A DNA stretch of 64,000 bases from Cytophagales bacterium (GCA_004293905.1 RDZE01000026.1:1-64000), one strand, 5' to 3'. Shown: positions 53,849 to 63,424, counted from the first letter of the stretch. The notes: generated by a model not told the origin, from the letters alone. A program made the numbers and translations.

Positions 53849-54612
53849 CTACTGTACTCCTATCAACACAGAGCGCATAGAAGTAGAGCCGTAGGCAATG
53901 CCCTCAATCGGAAAACTTACCTCGTCTTTGTCTGATTGTAGTCCCAAAACATACAACAAAGGGATATAATGCTCAGGCGTAGGAATGGAAAGTTGGGCTT
54001 CTCTGCGTGTGAGGCATTTTCAATCAGTTTTTTGCTGGTTTCGTCAAAAGAAATAGCCCAATCATAGGTGCTATTTTCAGGGAACTTGAGCGTTCCTAAA
54101 TTATGCACAATATTGCCACTCCCTACAATCAATACACCTTTTTTGCGCAAAAAAGCCAATTCTTTAGCCAAATCATAGTGGTATTGCATCTCTTTTCTAT
54201 AGTCCAAACTTAACTGAATGATGGGAATATCAGCCTGCGGATACATCCATCGCAACACTGTCCAAGTACCATGGTCAAAACCCCATCGGTGGTCTTCTTC
54301 TATGTGTGTAGCCTGTATTTTTTGGATAAGCTCTTTGGCAAGTTCGGGATTGCCCTGAGCTCCGTATTGAATATCGAACAATCTGTCGTCCATTCTGCCA
54401 AAATCGTAAATCGTTCTTGGATTTTGCATAGCCGTTACTTGTGTGCCTTTAGTAAGCCAATGGGCAGAAATACAAACGATGGCTTTGGGTTTTGGCATTG
54501 TTTGGGCTATTTTCTGCCAAGCCAAACTATAGGGGTTTTCATCAAGTGTATAAAGAGGTGCGCCATGTCCTATAAAAATAGCAGGCATCGTGTTTTCTGT
54601 GAAATTTTGCAT
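53849..54612 (-). pseudogene. Frame-shifted 4,5-DOPA-extradiol-dioxygenase-type gene
   Basis: The N-terminal frame gives ~213 residues of the class III extradiol dioxygenase (YgiD/DODA) family: MPAIFIGHGAPLY, SAHW, HRWGFDHGTWTVL and GSGNIVHNL with the metal His residues. It then leaves the family near residue 205 (after LIEN) and stops at 53917 with unrelated residues. The missing end (AQLSIPTPEHYIPLLYVLGL ... AYGSTSMRSVLIGVQ) is found in another frame, stop at 53849. About eight expected residues are also absent, so a small deletion of roughly 22-26 bases with a frame change is the likely lesion. Confidence 0.82.
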
Positions 54613-54913
54613 ACGTTTATAAAAATTAAGATCAATAAAAAAACACCTACTTTTGATAGTTAGTTCTTTTTAAGTATTCTGGTAGCTTTTATTGGTTAAA
54701 AATTATTACATCCAAGATTTTCAAACAAGTTAGTCGCTGATATGAAAAAGCACTTTCATTCTTTTTGGGTAATAAAAACTGCAAAAAAAGTAATGCTAAG
54801 CAAACTAATAAATACAAAATAATATTATATATATTGTAAGTTTTTTCTAAATAAGACACTAACAATACAATGACTACCCCAATCAAAGTAGTTCATTGGC
54901 ATATTTTTACCCT
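54613..54913. other. 301-bp gene-free stretch before the TonB receptor gene
   Basis: AT-rich, between the divergent dioxygenase pseudogene and TonB receptor gene. A 65-residue hydrophobic frame on the minus strand (54689-54886) is the only frame; it lacks a plausible leader and I do not call it a gene. I see no full TTTG/TAnnTTTG promoter and no strong hairpin. Confidence 0.55.
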
Positions 54914-57247
54914 ATGAAAAAGATATTTTTATTATCCCTTACCCTATTTTGTCTATTCATCGAACTATCAGCGCAAAATCGTTTTACGATTAGTGGTTAT
55001 ATCAAAGCAGATGAAAACAGCGAAGACCTAATAGGAGTGAATATTGTTTGTATAGAGCAAAACAAAGGCACTATTACCAACGAATATGGTTTCTACTCGC
55101 TCACACTCGACAACACCACAGACAGCCTTACCATTGTATACTCCTATTTGGGCTACTCAATGATACGACAACGCATCAAAGGGGGAGAAAACCAAACCAT
55201 TTCGCACCGCCTTACGAACGATGGCAAACAACTCAACGAAGTAGTCATTAGCGCAGATAGTTACGAAGAAAAAATCAACAATACACAAATGAGTGTAGAA
55301 AAACTCACAATGGAAGAAATGAAGCTCATTCCTGTATTGTTTGGTGAAGTAGACCTCATCAAAACTCTACAACTCAAACCCGGTGTAAAATCAGGGGGTG
55401 AGGGTAGTTCGGGTTTGTATGTACGTGGAGGAGGTCCTGACCAAAATTTAGTATTGTTAGACGATGCCATCATTTACAACGCCTCCCATTTATTTGGCTT
55501 TTTTAGCGTCTTCAATTCCGATGCTATCAAAGAAGTAGAACTCTACAAAGGCGATTTTCCTGCCCAATACGGTGGGCGTTTGTCTTCTGTATTAGATGTA
55601 AAACTAAAAGAAGGAAACAAAAACCGCTTTGCAGGTACAGGTGGCATAGGGTTGATTTCTTCGCGTCTTACCTTAGAAGTACCTATTCAGAAAGAAAAAT
55701 CTTCCATTATTCTTTCAGGCAGACGTACTTATTTCGATGTTTTTACAAGAGCCTTCAACGAAGCCAATAAAAACAGCCCCGATTTTACGCCCATTCCCGA
55801 CTATTACTTTTATGACCTCAATCTAAAAGCCAACTACGAATTTAGCGAAAAAGACCGTCTTTTTTTCAGTGCTTATTATGGGCGCGATGTTTTCGGTTTC
55901 CGCAACAACTCTTTCAATATAGATTTCAATTGGGGCAATACTGCCATCAGTACCCGCTGGAATCACGTTTTTAGCCCACGTTTGTTCTCGAACCTCACCC
56001 TCTACTATGCAGGCTACCAATACGAAATAAAAAACAGAGTAGATATTTTTAGTTTTCGCATAGCTTCGGGCATTCAAGACTATACCGCCAAACTAAGTTT
56101 TGATTATTTGCCCACTGACCGCCACAGCATTCGTTTTGGGGTAGATTATACCTACCATACTTTCGAAGTAGGACGCGTACAAGGCGGAAGCGATGATGGG
56201 GTAGTCAATTTCAACTCCGCGACCAACCTCTTCGCCCATGAAATGGCAGTGTACATCACCGATGATTTCGAACTAAGCGAACGATGGCGGCTCAATATGG
56301 GTTTGCGATGGTCTGCTTTCTCCAATCGCGGACAATGGTATCAAGGCTTAGAACCTCGTTTTTCGGCACGTTATAAAATTTCAGACAATGCCTCCATCAA
56401 AGCAAGTATAGCGCGTATGTACCAATATTTGCACTTGGTTTCCAATTCGGGCGCGTCTTTGCCTACCGATATTTGGTATCCCTCAAGCGATGTAGTCTAT
56501 CCTCAAATCTCTGACCAAGTAGCCTTAGGAGCGAGTATCACACTTTTCGAAGGTAAGTTTTTACTCAACAATGAACTCTATTACAAAGAAATGCAAAACC
56601 AAGTAGACCTCAAAGATGGAGCTTCTATTTTTGGCAACCCACAACTGGAGCAAGAGTTCGTCTTCGGAAAAGGTTGGAGCTATGGCAATGAAATTTATTT
56701 TGAGAAAAAAACAGGCAAACTCACAGGTTGGATAGGCTATACACTTTCTTGGACGTGGCGACAGTTTGGCGAAAGCAATGGCAACAGAGCCATCAACGAT
56801 GGAAGTCCTTTTTTCCCACGCTACGACCGCCGCCACGATGTAGCTGTAGTGCTGATGTATAAACTTAGCGAAAGGCTCTCACTCTCAGCCGCTTGGGTGT
56901 ATAATACGGGCAATGCCTACTCACTCCCTACGGAAAGAGTTTTGATACAAGGACCTCCGGGCGGGCAAAATACCGTAGTGCCTATCTTCAGAGAGCGCAA
57001 CGGCTTCCGCATTCCCGACTACCATCGTTTAGATTTGGGCGTAGTCTGGAAAATGAAACCACGCAAACACTGGCAATCCGACCTCACTTTCAGCGTGTAC
57101 AATGCCTACAATAGAAGAAATGCCTATTTTGTCTATTTTGAAGAACTCAAAGACCCACAAAACGAAAACATCACTACAGGTTTCAGAGCACGCCAAGTAG
57201 CCCTGTTTCCTATTATCCCTACCATCACCTATAACTTTAAATTTTAG
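54914..57247 (+). CDS. TonB-dependent receptor with carboxypeptidase-regulatory-like domain
   Basis: About 777 residues from the ATG at 54914, which begins a signal peptide (KKIFLLSLTLFCLFIELSA, then QNR). An N-terminal regulatory-like domain (~20-105), a plug (~115-230; the SSGLYVRGGGPDQNLVLLDD segment) and a barrel ending in TITYNFKF follow. The plug GVKSGGEGSSGLYVRGG is typical of receptors paired with a DUF4249 lipoprotein, which is the next gene (8-base gap). The substrate is unknown; such pairs often respond to metals or small organics. Confidence 0.92.
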   Translation: MKKIFLLSLTLFCLFIELSAQNRFTISGYIKADENSEDLIGVNIVCIEQNKGTITNEYGFYSLTLDNTTDSLTIVYSYLGYSMIRQRIKGGENQTISHRLTNDGKQLNEVVISADSYEEKINNTQMSVEKLTMEEMKLIPVLFGEVDLIKTLQLKPGVKSGGEGSSGLYVRGGGPDQNLVLLDDAIIYNASHLFGFFSVFNSDAIKEVELYKGDFPAQYGGRLSSVLDVKLKEGNKNRFAGTGGIGLISSRLTLEVPIQKEKSSIILSGRRTYFDVFTRAFNEANKNSPDFTPIPDYYFYDLNLKANYEFSEKDRLFFSAYYGRDVFGFRNNSFNIDFNWGNTAISTRWNHVFSPRLFSNLTLYYAGYQYEIKNRVDIFSFRIASGIQDYTAKLSFDYLPTDRHSIRFGVDYTYHTFEVGRVQGGSDDGVVNFNSATNLFAHEMAVYITDDFELSERWRLNMGLRWSAFSNRGQWYQGLEPRFSARYKISDNASIKASIARMYQYLHLVSNSGASLPTDIWYPSSDVVYPQISDQVALGASITLFEGKFLLNNELYYKEMQNQVDLKDGASIFGNPQLEQEFVFGKGWSYGNEIYFEKKTGKLTGWIGYTLSWTWRQFGESNGNRAINDGSPFFPRYDRRHDVAVVLMYKLSERLSLSAAWVYNTGNAYSLPTERVLIQGPPGGQNTVVPIFRERNGFRIPDYHRLDLGVVWKMKPRKHWQSDLTFSVYNAYNRRNAYFVYFEELKDPQNENITTGFRARQVALFPIIPTITYNFKF

Positions 57248-57255
57248 CAACCAAT

Positions 57256-58101
57256 ATGAAAAAATACCTTTTGTACTTTCTCTTAGGCGTACTTGGGTTG
57301 TCAAGTTGCAATAATTTGGAACAAGACATTACCATCAACCTACCCAATGTAGAGAAAAGATTAGCCGTAGAGTGTTATATAGAAAATGGAAAACTTCCTC
57401 GCCTTACACTTACCGAAACTTCGGGTTATTTTGATTCTCCAGCATTGCCCATAGTTGCAACGGCAGAAGTAAAAATAACCTCTAAAAAGGGGACTGATTT
57501 ACTGCGTTTCGCGCCTGCTTTCAATCCTTTTACCTTCAAAGGCTTTACACACGAAGGCAGTTTGCCCCTCAATATCAATGTAGGCGATGAACTGAGCTTA
57601 GAAATCAACGACCCCACAACAGGCAGAAAAGTAAGTGCCAAAAATAAAGTACTACCTCCACCTGCCATTAGCGAAATAAGAGCCACCTTCAACAAAGATT
57701 CTTTAGCTTTTTTATTCTTACGCTTCCCCGACAACGACCCAAATGCGAGTAATTACTATCACTTAGTTATCAACAATGATAGTTTAACAGGAAAAGTACA
57801 AACTGATTTCAGCTTCGAAGGACGCTTCACCACCAATAACGATGTAACCATTGGTACTCCCTTCCGATTCAAAGCCAATGACACCATCATTGTTACAGTT
57901 TTTCACATAGACAAAGCCTATTACGATTTCTTAGAAACTGCCGAAGATGCGGTTTCTGCCAATGGCAATCCCTTTGGACAACCTGCTGTTTTGGTGTCGA
58001 ATATAGACAATGGCGTAGGAATTTTTACCATACTTTCCTATGATAGACGCTATTTTTACATCAAACCCAGCGGTGAAATTGTCTATTTCACCCCTAAATA
58101 G
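57256..58101 (+). CDS. DUF4249 lipoprotein, partner of the TonB receptor
   Basis: 281 residues with a lipobox (GLSSC, then NNLEQ). The DUF4249 domain has the usual early strand EKRLAVECYIENGKLPRLTLT and a central IxDPTTGRKVSAKNKVLPPP. DUF4249 lipoproteins are typically encoded directly behind a TonB receptor and are thought to work with it on the outer membrane. It ends the operon; a promoter for the tRNA follows within 20 bases. Confidence 0.9.
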   Translation: MKKYLLYFLLGVLGLSSCNNLEQDITINLPNVEKRLAVECYIENGKLPRLTLTETSGYFDSPALPIVATAEVKITSKKGTDLLRFAPAFNPFTFKGFTHEGSLPLNINVGDELSLEINDPTTGRKVSAKNKVLPPPAISEIRATFNKDSLAFLFLRFPDNDPNASNYYHLVINNDSLTGKVQTDFSFEGRFTTNNDVTIGTPFRFKANDTIIVTVFHIDKAYYDFLETAEDAVSANGNPFGQPAVLVSNIDNGVGIFTILSYDRRYFYIKPSGEIVYFTPK

Positions 58102-58120
58102 AAAAAAATATCAAAAAATA

Positions 58121-58152
58121 TTTGGTGGTTCGAAAATAAACCTATACCTTTG
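58121..58152 (+). promoter_or_regulatory. Promoter of tRNA-Glu
   Basis: TTTG (58121-58124), 20-base spacer and TACCTTTG (58145-58152), an exact consensus fit. The tRNA begins 18 bases after the -7 box. Confidence 0.85.
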
Positions 58153-58170
58153 CAGCACCAAATTCAAAAA

Positions 58171-58242
58171 GGCCCGTTCGTCTAGGGGTTAGGACGCATC
58201 CCTTTCACGGATGAAACACGGGTTCGATTCCCGTACGGGCTA
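58171..58242 (+). tRNA. tRNA-Glu (anticodon UUC)
   Basis: 72 bases. The acceptor stem GGCCCGT pairs with ACGGGCT (one G-U at the end), the anticodon stem CATCC/GGATG encloses CTTTCAC with TTC at 58204-58206, and the T arm ACGGG-TTCGATT-CCCGT is complete. No CCA is encoded. Directly followed by a strong terminator. Confidence 0.97.
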
Positions 58243-58244
58243 CA

Positions 58245-58283
58245 AAAACACTTTACAAATTGCTGTAAAGTGTTTTATTTTTT
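58245..58283 (+). terminator. Terminator after tRNA-Glu
   Basis: Perfect 13-bp stem AAAACACTTTACA (58245-58257) with TGTAAAGTGTTTT (58264-58276), 6-base loop, T-rich tail. The tRNA is therefore a single-gene transcript. Confidence 0.93.
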
Positions 58284-58303
58284 AATAATACATACTCTCT
58301 ACT

Positions 58304-59020
58304 ATGGAAATCCTTCCTCCTTTGTATGCACTCATTGTAGCGGGCGGTAGCGGAACAAGAATGAAAAGCACCACTCCAAAGCAATTTATGCTGGTTCAAG
58401 AGAAACCCGTCTTACTACATACCCTCGAAAAATTCCAACAACTCCCCCAATCCATACACACCATTTTGGTACTCCCCAAAGAACACATCAACACTTGGGA
58501 AAAAATAGCACAACAATATCGATATACACCTCAAATCAGCATTGTAGAAGGTGGCAATACCCGAACGGCTTCAGTCATAAACGGACTTAAGGCTATCCAA
58601 GATAGCGAAGAGAACAGTTTAGTAGCCATTCACGATGCAGTACGCCCTTTCATAAGCCCTGAACTCATTTGGCAAAGTTTCCAAACAGCCCACCAAACAG
58701 GCACTGCCTTAGCCGTAGTAGCTTCCAAAGATGCCATTCGATATGTAGATACCCAAACGGCAAAAAACCACCAAGTAGACCGTAAATATTATTATTTGGT
58801 ACAAACTCCTCAAACTTTCCGAGTAGACCTCATCAAAGATGCCTACGAAAAATACACGCGCAATGCCTTTCAACCCGAAGTACAAGATGACGCAAGTGTA
58901 GCCGAACTTGCTGGACACTCTATCACCTTAATAGAGGGCAACTATAACAATTTGAAAATAACCACTCCTGAAGACATCACTTGGGCTAATTTTCTACTGC
59001 AAACAGAAGTGAAAAAATAA
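58304..59020 (+). CDS. ispD: 2-C-methyl-D-erythritol 4-phosphate cytidylyltransferase
   Basis: 238 residues. The start ALIVAGGSGTRMKSTTPKQF (CTP-binding Gly-rich loop and Lys), AIHDAVRPFI and the QTPQTFRVDLIKDAYE block, followed by DDASVAELAGHSITLIEGN, are diagnostic. It catalyses the third step of the MEP isoprenoid route, making CDP-ME. IspF and other MEP genes are not in the window. The start is 27 bases after the tRNA terminator's arm. Confidence 0.95.
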   Translation: MEILPPLYALIVAGGSGTRMKSTTPKQFMLVQEKPVLLHTLEKFQQLPQSIHTILVLPKEHINTWEKIAQQYRYTPQISIVEGGNTRTASVINGLKAIQDSEENSLVAIHDAVRPFISPELIWQSFQTAHQTGTALAVVASKDAIRYVDTQTAKNHQVDRKYYYLVQTPQTFRVDLIKDAYEKYTRNAFQPEVQDDASVAELAGHSITLIEGNYNNLKITTPEDITWANFLLQTEVKK

Positions 59021-59029
59021 TTTTATTTG

Positions 59030-59060
59030 TTTGGCTTCTTTATTTTTTGTTGTATATTTG
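59030..59060 (+). promoter_or_regulatory. Promoter of the PAS histidine kinase gene
   Basis: TTTG (59030-59033), 19-base spacer, TATATTTG (59053-59060). The start codon is 38 bases further. Confidence 0.75.
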
Positions 59061-59098
59061 TTCTTTGCAAAATATTTTGAGGGCTTTTCACATTATTC

Positions 59099-60568
59099 AT
59101 GGATCATTTTAACACTATTCCATTCCCTGATATAGTATTCAAATCTTTAATAGAATCATTGAACTCTTCAATGGCAATGTTAGACCCTGAAGGACTGATA
59201 TTGTACCTCACACCCTACATGCAAAAAAGAACCTTAAGCGTTTTCCAAAAAGAACTCAAGATAGGTGGTTATATTACTGATGCAGTCCCTGAATACCTAA
59301 AAGAAAAATTTTTAGAAACCTTAGAAAAAGCCACCTCAGGCGAAACAATCAAAAATGAAAGACAAATAGTCCTCAATGCAGATAAAACACTCTGGTTTTC
59401 CACCAGTTATATTCCTATTCGCAATGCCAAAGGAGCTATAGAATGTGTTGCTTTTACAGTAGAGGAAATCACGGAGCAGAAACAATCGGAAATAAAAGTG
59501 CGCCGCAACGAGCAGATGCTCAAAGGAATCACGCACAATATCCGCGAGGGCATTTATAGAAGTAATACTAAAGGTGTAATCTATGTCAATCAATCCTTTG
59601 CCGATATGTTTGGCTACGCTTCTATTGAAGAGGTATTAAAAACGCCTTCTCCTATCTTTTATGCAAATCCCATACAACGCGAAGAACTTTTGAAGGTACT
59701 TCTCGAAAAAGGTGAATATTTAGATGTAGAAGTTGTTTTTAGGAGAAAAGATGGCTCTACCTTTGTTGGGTTGCTTAATTCTATGGTCAGCCGTGATGAG
59801 GGCGATGAGATTTATTTTGACGGCAGTATCCGCGACATTACCAAAGAGAAAAAATACAAAGCCGAAATAGAAAGTAAAAACGAAGAACTCAAACGCCTCA
59901 ACGAAGCCTTAGACCAATTTGTTTATAGTGCCTCACACGATATTCGCGCTCCTTTGGCTTCTGCCATTGGGCTGATAGAACTCATGAAATACGAAGAGAA
60001 AAATGCGCAAATGACGGAGTATACCCATCTCATGGAAAAAAGCCTCAAAAGGCTCGATAGTTTCATCAGAGATATGATAGACTACTCGCGCAATACCCGC
60101 TTAGAAGTATTCAGAGAGGAAGTCAATCTGCGAGAAATAATAGACCAAGTCATTGAAACACAAGCCTATAGCGAGCATGCCGAAAAAATAGAGAAAATAG
60201 TAGAAGTAGAACAATCTGTTGTTTTTTTCTCTGACACACGCAGGTTATATATTATCTTAAACAATCTCATTTCCAATGCCATACGTTACCATAATCCCTA
60301 TGCCGAACAGCCCATATTGAAAATAATAGCAAGGGTTGATAGTAAAAAAGCCCATATTTTAGTATCAGACAATGGCATAGGCATAGCCGATGAGCATTTA
60401 GAGAAAGTTTTTAATATGTTTTATAGAGCCAATAGCACCAAAGTAGGCTCAGGTTTAGGGCTTTATATTGTCAAAGAAACCGTACAAAAGTTAGGGGGGA
60501 GTATAAAAGTAACTTCACAACTGGGCGAGGGTACTACTTTTGTAATAGAGATAGAAAATTTGGAATAA
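59099..60568 (+). CDS. Soluble PAS-PAS histidine kinase
   Basis: 489 residues without membrane helices. Two PAS domains (~15-128 and ~140-250), a HisKA helix with His280 in YSASHDIRAPL and an HATPase with the N-box ILNNLISNAIRYH, G1 SDNGIGIADEHLEKVF and G2 SGLGLYIVKE. No receiver domain is fused and no response-regulator gene is adjacent, so the partner is unknown. The kinase senses an internal signal. The hairpin at 60574-60604 terminates the transcript. Confidence 0.94.
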   Translation: MDHFNTIPFPDIVFKSLIESLNSSMAMLDPEGLILYLTPYMQKRTLSVFQKELKIGGYITDAVPEYLKEKFLETLEKATSGETIKNERQIVLNADKTLWFSTSYIPIRNAKGAIECVAFTVEEITEQKQSEIKVRRNEQMLKGITHNIREGIYRSNTKGVIYVNQSFADMFGYASIEEVLKTPSPIFYANPIQREELLKVLLEKGEYLDVEVVFRRKDGSTFVGLLNSMVSRDEGDEIYFDGSIRDITKEKKYKAEIESKNEELKRLNEALDQFVYSASHDIRAPLASAIGLIELMKYEEKNAQMTEYTHLMEKSLKRLDSFIRDMIDYSRNTRLEVFREEVNLREIIDQVIETQAYSEHAEKIEKIVEVEQSVVFFSDTRRLYIILNNLISNAIRYHNPYAEQPILKIIARVDSKKAHILVSDNGIGIADEHLEKVFNMFYRANSTKVGSGLGLYIVKETVQKLGGSIKVTSQLGEGTTFVIEIENLE

Positions 60569-60573
60569 TAAAA

Positions 60574-60604
60574 AAAACGATACCACAAGGTAGTACCGTT
60601 TTTG
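60574..60604 (+). terminator. Terminator of the histidine kinase gene
   Basis: Stem AAAACG (60574-60579) with CGTTTT (60597-60602) and an inner TACC/GGTA stem (60581-60584 with 60589-60592), then T-rich sequence. Weaker than the others here but well placed. Confidence 0.7.
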
Positions 60605-60640
60605 TTTGCAAAAAATTCAACAAAACCACTCAAAAAAATC

Positions 60641-61138
60641 TTAGTTTAAAGCAGTTACGGGCTCAAACATAGAGATTACTTTTTTTACAGTTTCTTTAGT
60701 ATCTTCTACTGTAGGCATTTTCATTTCAGTTGTTTTGCCAAAACCTTTAGTAGCTTCACTGTATGCTTCTGTCCATTTTTCTTGAGCTTTTTTAGCATTG
60801 GCAGAAAGTAAATCAGAGGCTTCTTTGATAGATTTGCTACGTGTCAAAGATTTTGCTAACTCTAACCAGCTAACTGCTAATTTTTCTTGAGCTTCTACGA
60901 TTTCTTTGAAAAATACAGGCGCATTGTTTAAGCCAGATTGTTCTTTCAATTTAGCAAAAGCTTCAGCAGTGATGGTTTGTTGTTGGTCGAACCATTTGTT
61001 GTATACTTCTACTGCTTTTTCTACAGCGTTGGCTTGACCTACCACTTCGCTTGCTTTTTTTGTAGAACTGATGAAGTTATCTACTGTTTTGTTTTGGATG
61101 TCGAAGATTTCTTCAACTAAGTTTTTTGTATTATTCAT
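60641..61138 (-). CDS. Phasin-like helical protein
   Basis: 165 residues, nearly all helical and free of Cys, rich in Ala, Lys and Glu with heptad-like spacing (FISSTKKASEVVGQANAVEK, WLELAKSLTRSKSIKEA). It looks like phasins, small proteins that coat polyhydroxyalkanoate granules, but no phasin signature is exact and no PHA synthase gene is in the window. A minus-strand TACCTTTG box (61167-61174) is the likely -7 element. Unknown function is the safest reading. Confidence 0.7.
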   Translation of the reverse strand: MNNTKNLVEEIFDIQNKTVDNFISSTKKASEVVGQANAVEKAVEVYNKWFDQQQTITAEAFAKLKEQSGLNNAPVFFKEIVEAQEKLAVSWLELAKSLTRSKSIKEASDLLSANAKKAQEKWTEAYSEATKGFGKTTEMKMPTVEDTKETVKKVISMFEPVTALN

Positions 61139-61456
61139 AGGACTATTTCGTTTTAATTTGATGTTACAAAGGTAAACTCTCCTCCGAAATAAAAAAAATA
61201 AATGTGAATATTTTTTGTATTTTTTCTGAAAATATTTATCAAAATGATAATTTTGAGGGCAAAGATTGTACTTTTCTAATAAAACGAATTAAGAGATATG
61301 GAAAAACGCGAAAAAACCTATATTTCTAAAATTGTATTTTTCAAAGATACAGTTTCATTTTATTTTTCTTAAAAAAATAAAGCCTTCAAAAACCTTTTTT
61401 TTACCCATCTTGTTGTAATTTTGAACACACCAATCCACAATAAAACCAATAATACA
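61139..61456. other. 318-bp gene-free stretch between phasin-like and TetR genes
   Basis: AT-rich divergent region. It holds the minus-strand -7 box TACCTTTG (61167-61174) for the phasin-like gene and a plus-strand TAATTTTG (61416-61423) for the TetR gene. Neither has a clear TTTG at -33. No good palindrome for the TetR protein and no strong hairpin was seen. Confidence 0.55.
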
Positions 61457-62098
61457 ATGGAAATTGCCAACAAAATCACTAAAGCATACATAGAATATAT
61501 GCTTGAAAACGATAAAAAACCAACTGTTTATGGATTATGCAAAAAACTAAAAATCAAAGAAGAAGAATACTACGAACATTTTAATAGCATTGCCGACATA
61601 GAAGCTGCCATTTGGTTAGGCTTCTTTCAAGATACACAACAAAAAATAGAAGCACAAGAGGTCTATTCAAATTATTCGGTACGCGAAAAAATGCTTTCTT
61701 TTTATTTCACTTGGCTCGAAACCCTCAAAGCGCATCGTAGTTTTATACTACAAACCTACCAAATACCTCAAAATTTTTGGGAAACGCCTAATTTTCAAGT
61801 TTTCGATGCCTTCAAACAGCCCTTTATAGAATTTACTGAAAATCTACTTTTAGAAGGACGTGAAAGCGAAGAAGTTGCCGAAAGACCCCTACTCAATGAT
61901 TATTATAGTACTTGGCTTTGGAAACAAGCCCTACAAATTTTTCATTTTTGGCTCAAAGACACCACCAAAGGATTTGAAAAAACCGACCTAATGGTAGAAA
62001 AATCAGTCAACTTCTTTTTTGACTTTGCAGGAAAAGGTATTTTAGATTCAGCCTTTGATTATCTTAAATTTAGTTTCCAAAATAGCAAATTATTTTAA
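61457..62098 (+). CDS. TetR family transcriptional regulator
   Basis: About 213 residues from the ATG at 61457 (an earlier start at 61421 lies in the -7 region). The helix-turn-helix is KPTVYGLCKKLKIKEEEYYEHFNSI, a variant TetR type, followed by a helical ligand domain with YFTWLETLKAHRSFILQ and a C-terminal dimer helix. Its stop codon overlaps the ATG of hutI by one base (TAATG at 62096-62100), so the two genes are co-translated. The ligand is not known. Confidence 0.85.
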   Translation: MEIANKITKAYIEYMLENDKKPTVYGLCKKLKIKEEEYYEHFNSIADIEAAIWLGFFQDTQQKIEAQEVYSNYSVREKMLSFYFTWLETLKAHRSFILQTYQIPQNFWETPNFQVFDAFKQPFIEFTENLLLEGRESEEVAERPLLNDYYSTWLWKQALQIFHFWLKDTTKGFEKTDLMVEKSVNFFFDFAGKGILDSAFDYLKFSFQNSKLF

Positions 62099-63327
62099 TG
62101 CATCTTCATTTATTAGGCAAATTCAAACAACTGCTCTCTTTACGAAACCTCCCCTTTAAGGGAAGTCTCAAAGATGAACAATTAGAAATCATCACTGATG
62201 CGGGCATACTCTATGACCAACAAGGCACTATAGTAGACATTGGCAATTTTGAACAACTTATCAAAGCCTACCCCACTGCTACCATCGAGAGGATAGAAGG
62301 AGACGCAGTAGCACTCCCCGGTTGGATAGATTGCCATACACATATTTGTTTTGGGGGAAATCGGGCGGCTGACTATGCACTTCGCATCGCAGGAGTGCCT
62401 TATTTGGAAATAGCCAAACAAGGCGGAGGTATCAAAGACTCTGTACGTAAAACACGCAACGCCTCCGCAGAAGAGTTACTTAGGACACTCCTCATTCGGC
62501 TCAATCAAAATGCACAATTGGGCATTACTACCTGCGAAATCAAAAGTGGCTATGGTTTAGACAAAGAAAACGAACTCAAAATGCTACAAGTGATACAAGA
62601 AGCCGCCCAAAAGCACCCCATAGAGATTGTTCCTACTTGCTTGGCAGCGCACGTATGCCCCCCTGAGTTCCAATCGCCCGAAGCCTATTTAGAATATGTA
62701 GTACAAGAAATTTTTCCGATACTAAAAAAACAACAACTAAGCCAACGCATAGATATTTTTGTAGAAGAAACCGCCTTTGACTACCCTATAGCACTTCCCT
62801 ACTTACAAAAAGCACAGCAAGCAGGCTTTGATATTACCATACATGCCGACCAATTCAGCAATGCGGGCAGCCGCCTCGCTGTAGCCCTGAACGCCCTCAG
62901 TGCTGACCACCTTGAAGCCAGCGGTGAGGCAGAAATCAAAGCATTAGCCAATTCTGAAGTAGTAGCCGTAGTCTTGCCCGGTGCTTCTTTAGGGTTAGGA
63001 ATGCCTTTTGCACCTGCTCGCAAACTACTCGATGAAGGCGCAACCGTAGCCATCGCAAGCGACTGGAATCCGGGTTCTGCTCCTATGGGCGACTTACTCC
63101 TGCAAGCCTCTGTAATGGCAGCACAACAAAAATTATCCACCGCCGAAACTTTTGCCGCACTTACTTTTAGAGCCGCTAAAGCACTCAAAAAAAATAACAT
63201 TGGACGTTTAGAAAAAGGTTTTCAAGCCGATTTGGTTGTATTCCCTACCCAAGACTACCGCGAAATACTCTATTGGCAGGGACAAATGAAACCCAGAATT
63301 ACATATAAAAAAGGAAAAAAAATGTAG
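62098..63327 (+). CDS. hutI: Imidazolonepropionase
   Basis: 409 residues, amidohydrolase fold: metal-binding DCHTHICFGG, the substrate block FGGNRAADYALRIAG, IKSGYGLDKENELKML, the metal His in HADQFSN and the Asp in SDWNPGSAP. It opens the imidazolone ring in histidine degradation to give formiminoglutamate. The other hut genes (hutH, hutU, hutG) are not near, which is unusual for an operon. The upstream TetR gene overlaps it by one base. Confidence 0.96.
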   Translation: MHLHLLGKFKQLLSLRNLPFKGSLKDEQLEIITDAGILYDQQGTIVDIGNFEQLIKAYPTATIERIEGDAVALPGWIDCHTHICFGGNRAADYALRIAGVPYLEIAKQGGGIKDSVRKTRNASAEELLRTLLIRLNQNAQLGITTCEIKSGYGLDKENELKMLQVIQEAAQKHPIEIVPTCLAAHVCPPEFQSPEAYLEYVVQEIFPILKKQQLSQRIDIFVEETAFDYPIALPYLQKAQQAGFDITIHADQFSNAGSRLAVALNALSADHLEASGEAEIKALANSEVVAVVLPGASLGLGMPFAPARKLLDEGATVAIASDWNPGSAPMGDLLLQASVMAAQQKLSTAETFAALTFRAAKALKKNNIGRLEKGFQADLVVFPTQDYREILYWQGQMKPRITYKKGKKM

Positions 63328-63424
63328 AATAACAAATTTTTTATGGAAAATTACGTATATTTGCCATGAAACATTGAAACATTTTACCATATAATATTGT
63401 AAAATCAATAAATTTAATATTCCT

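Noticed and set aside
54689..54886. 65-residue hydrophobic frame on the minus strand
   Set aside because: No signal-peptide cleavage site, no promoter and no recognisable similarity; AT-rich DNA often gives such frames.
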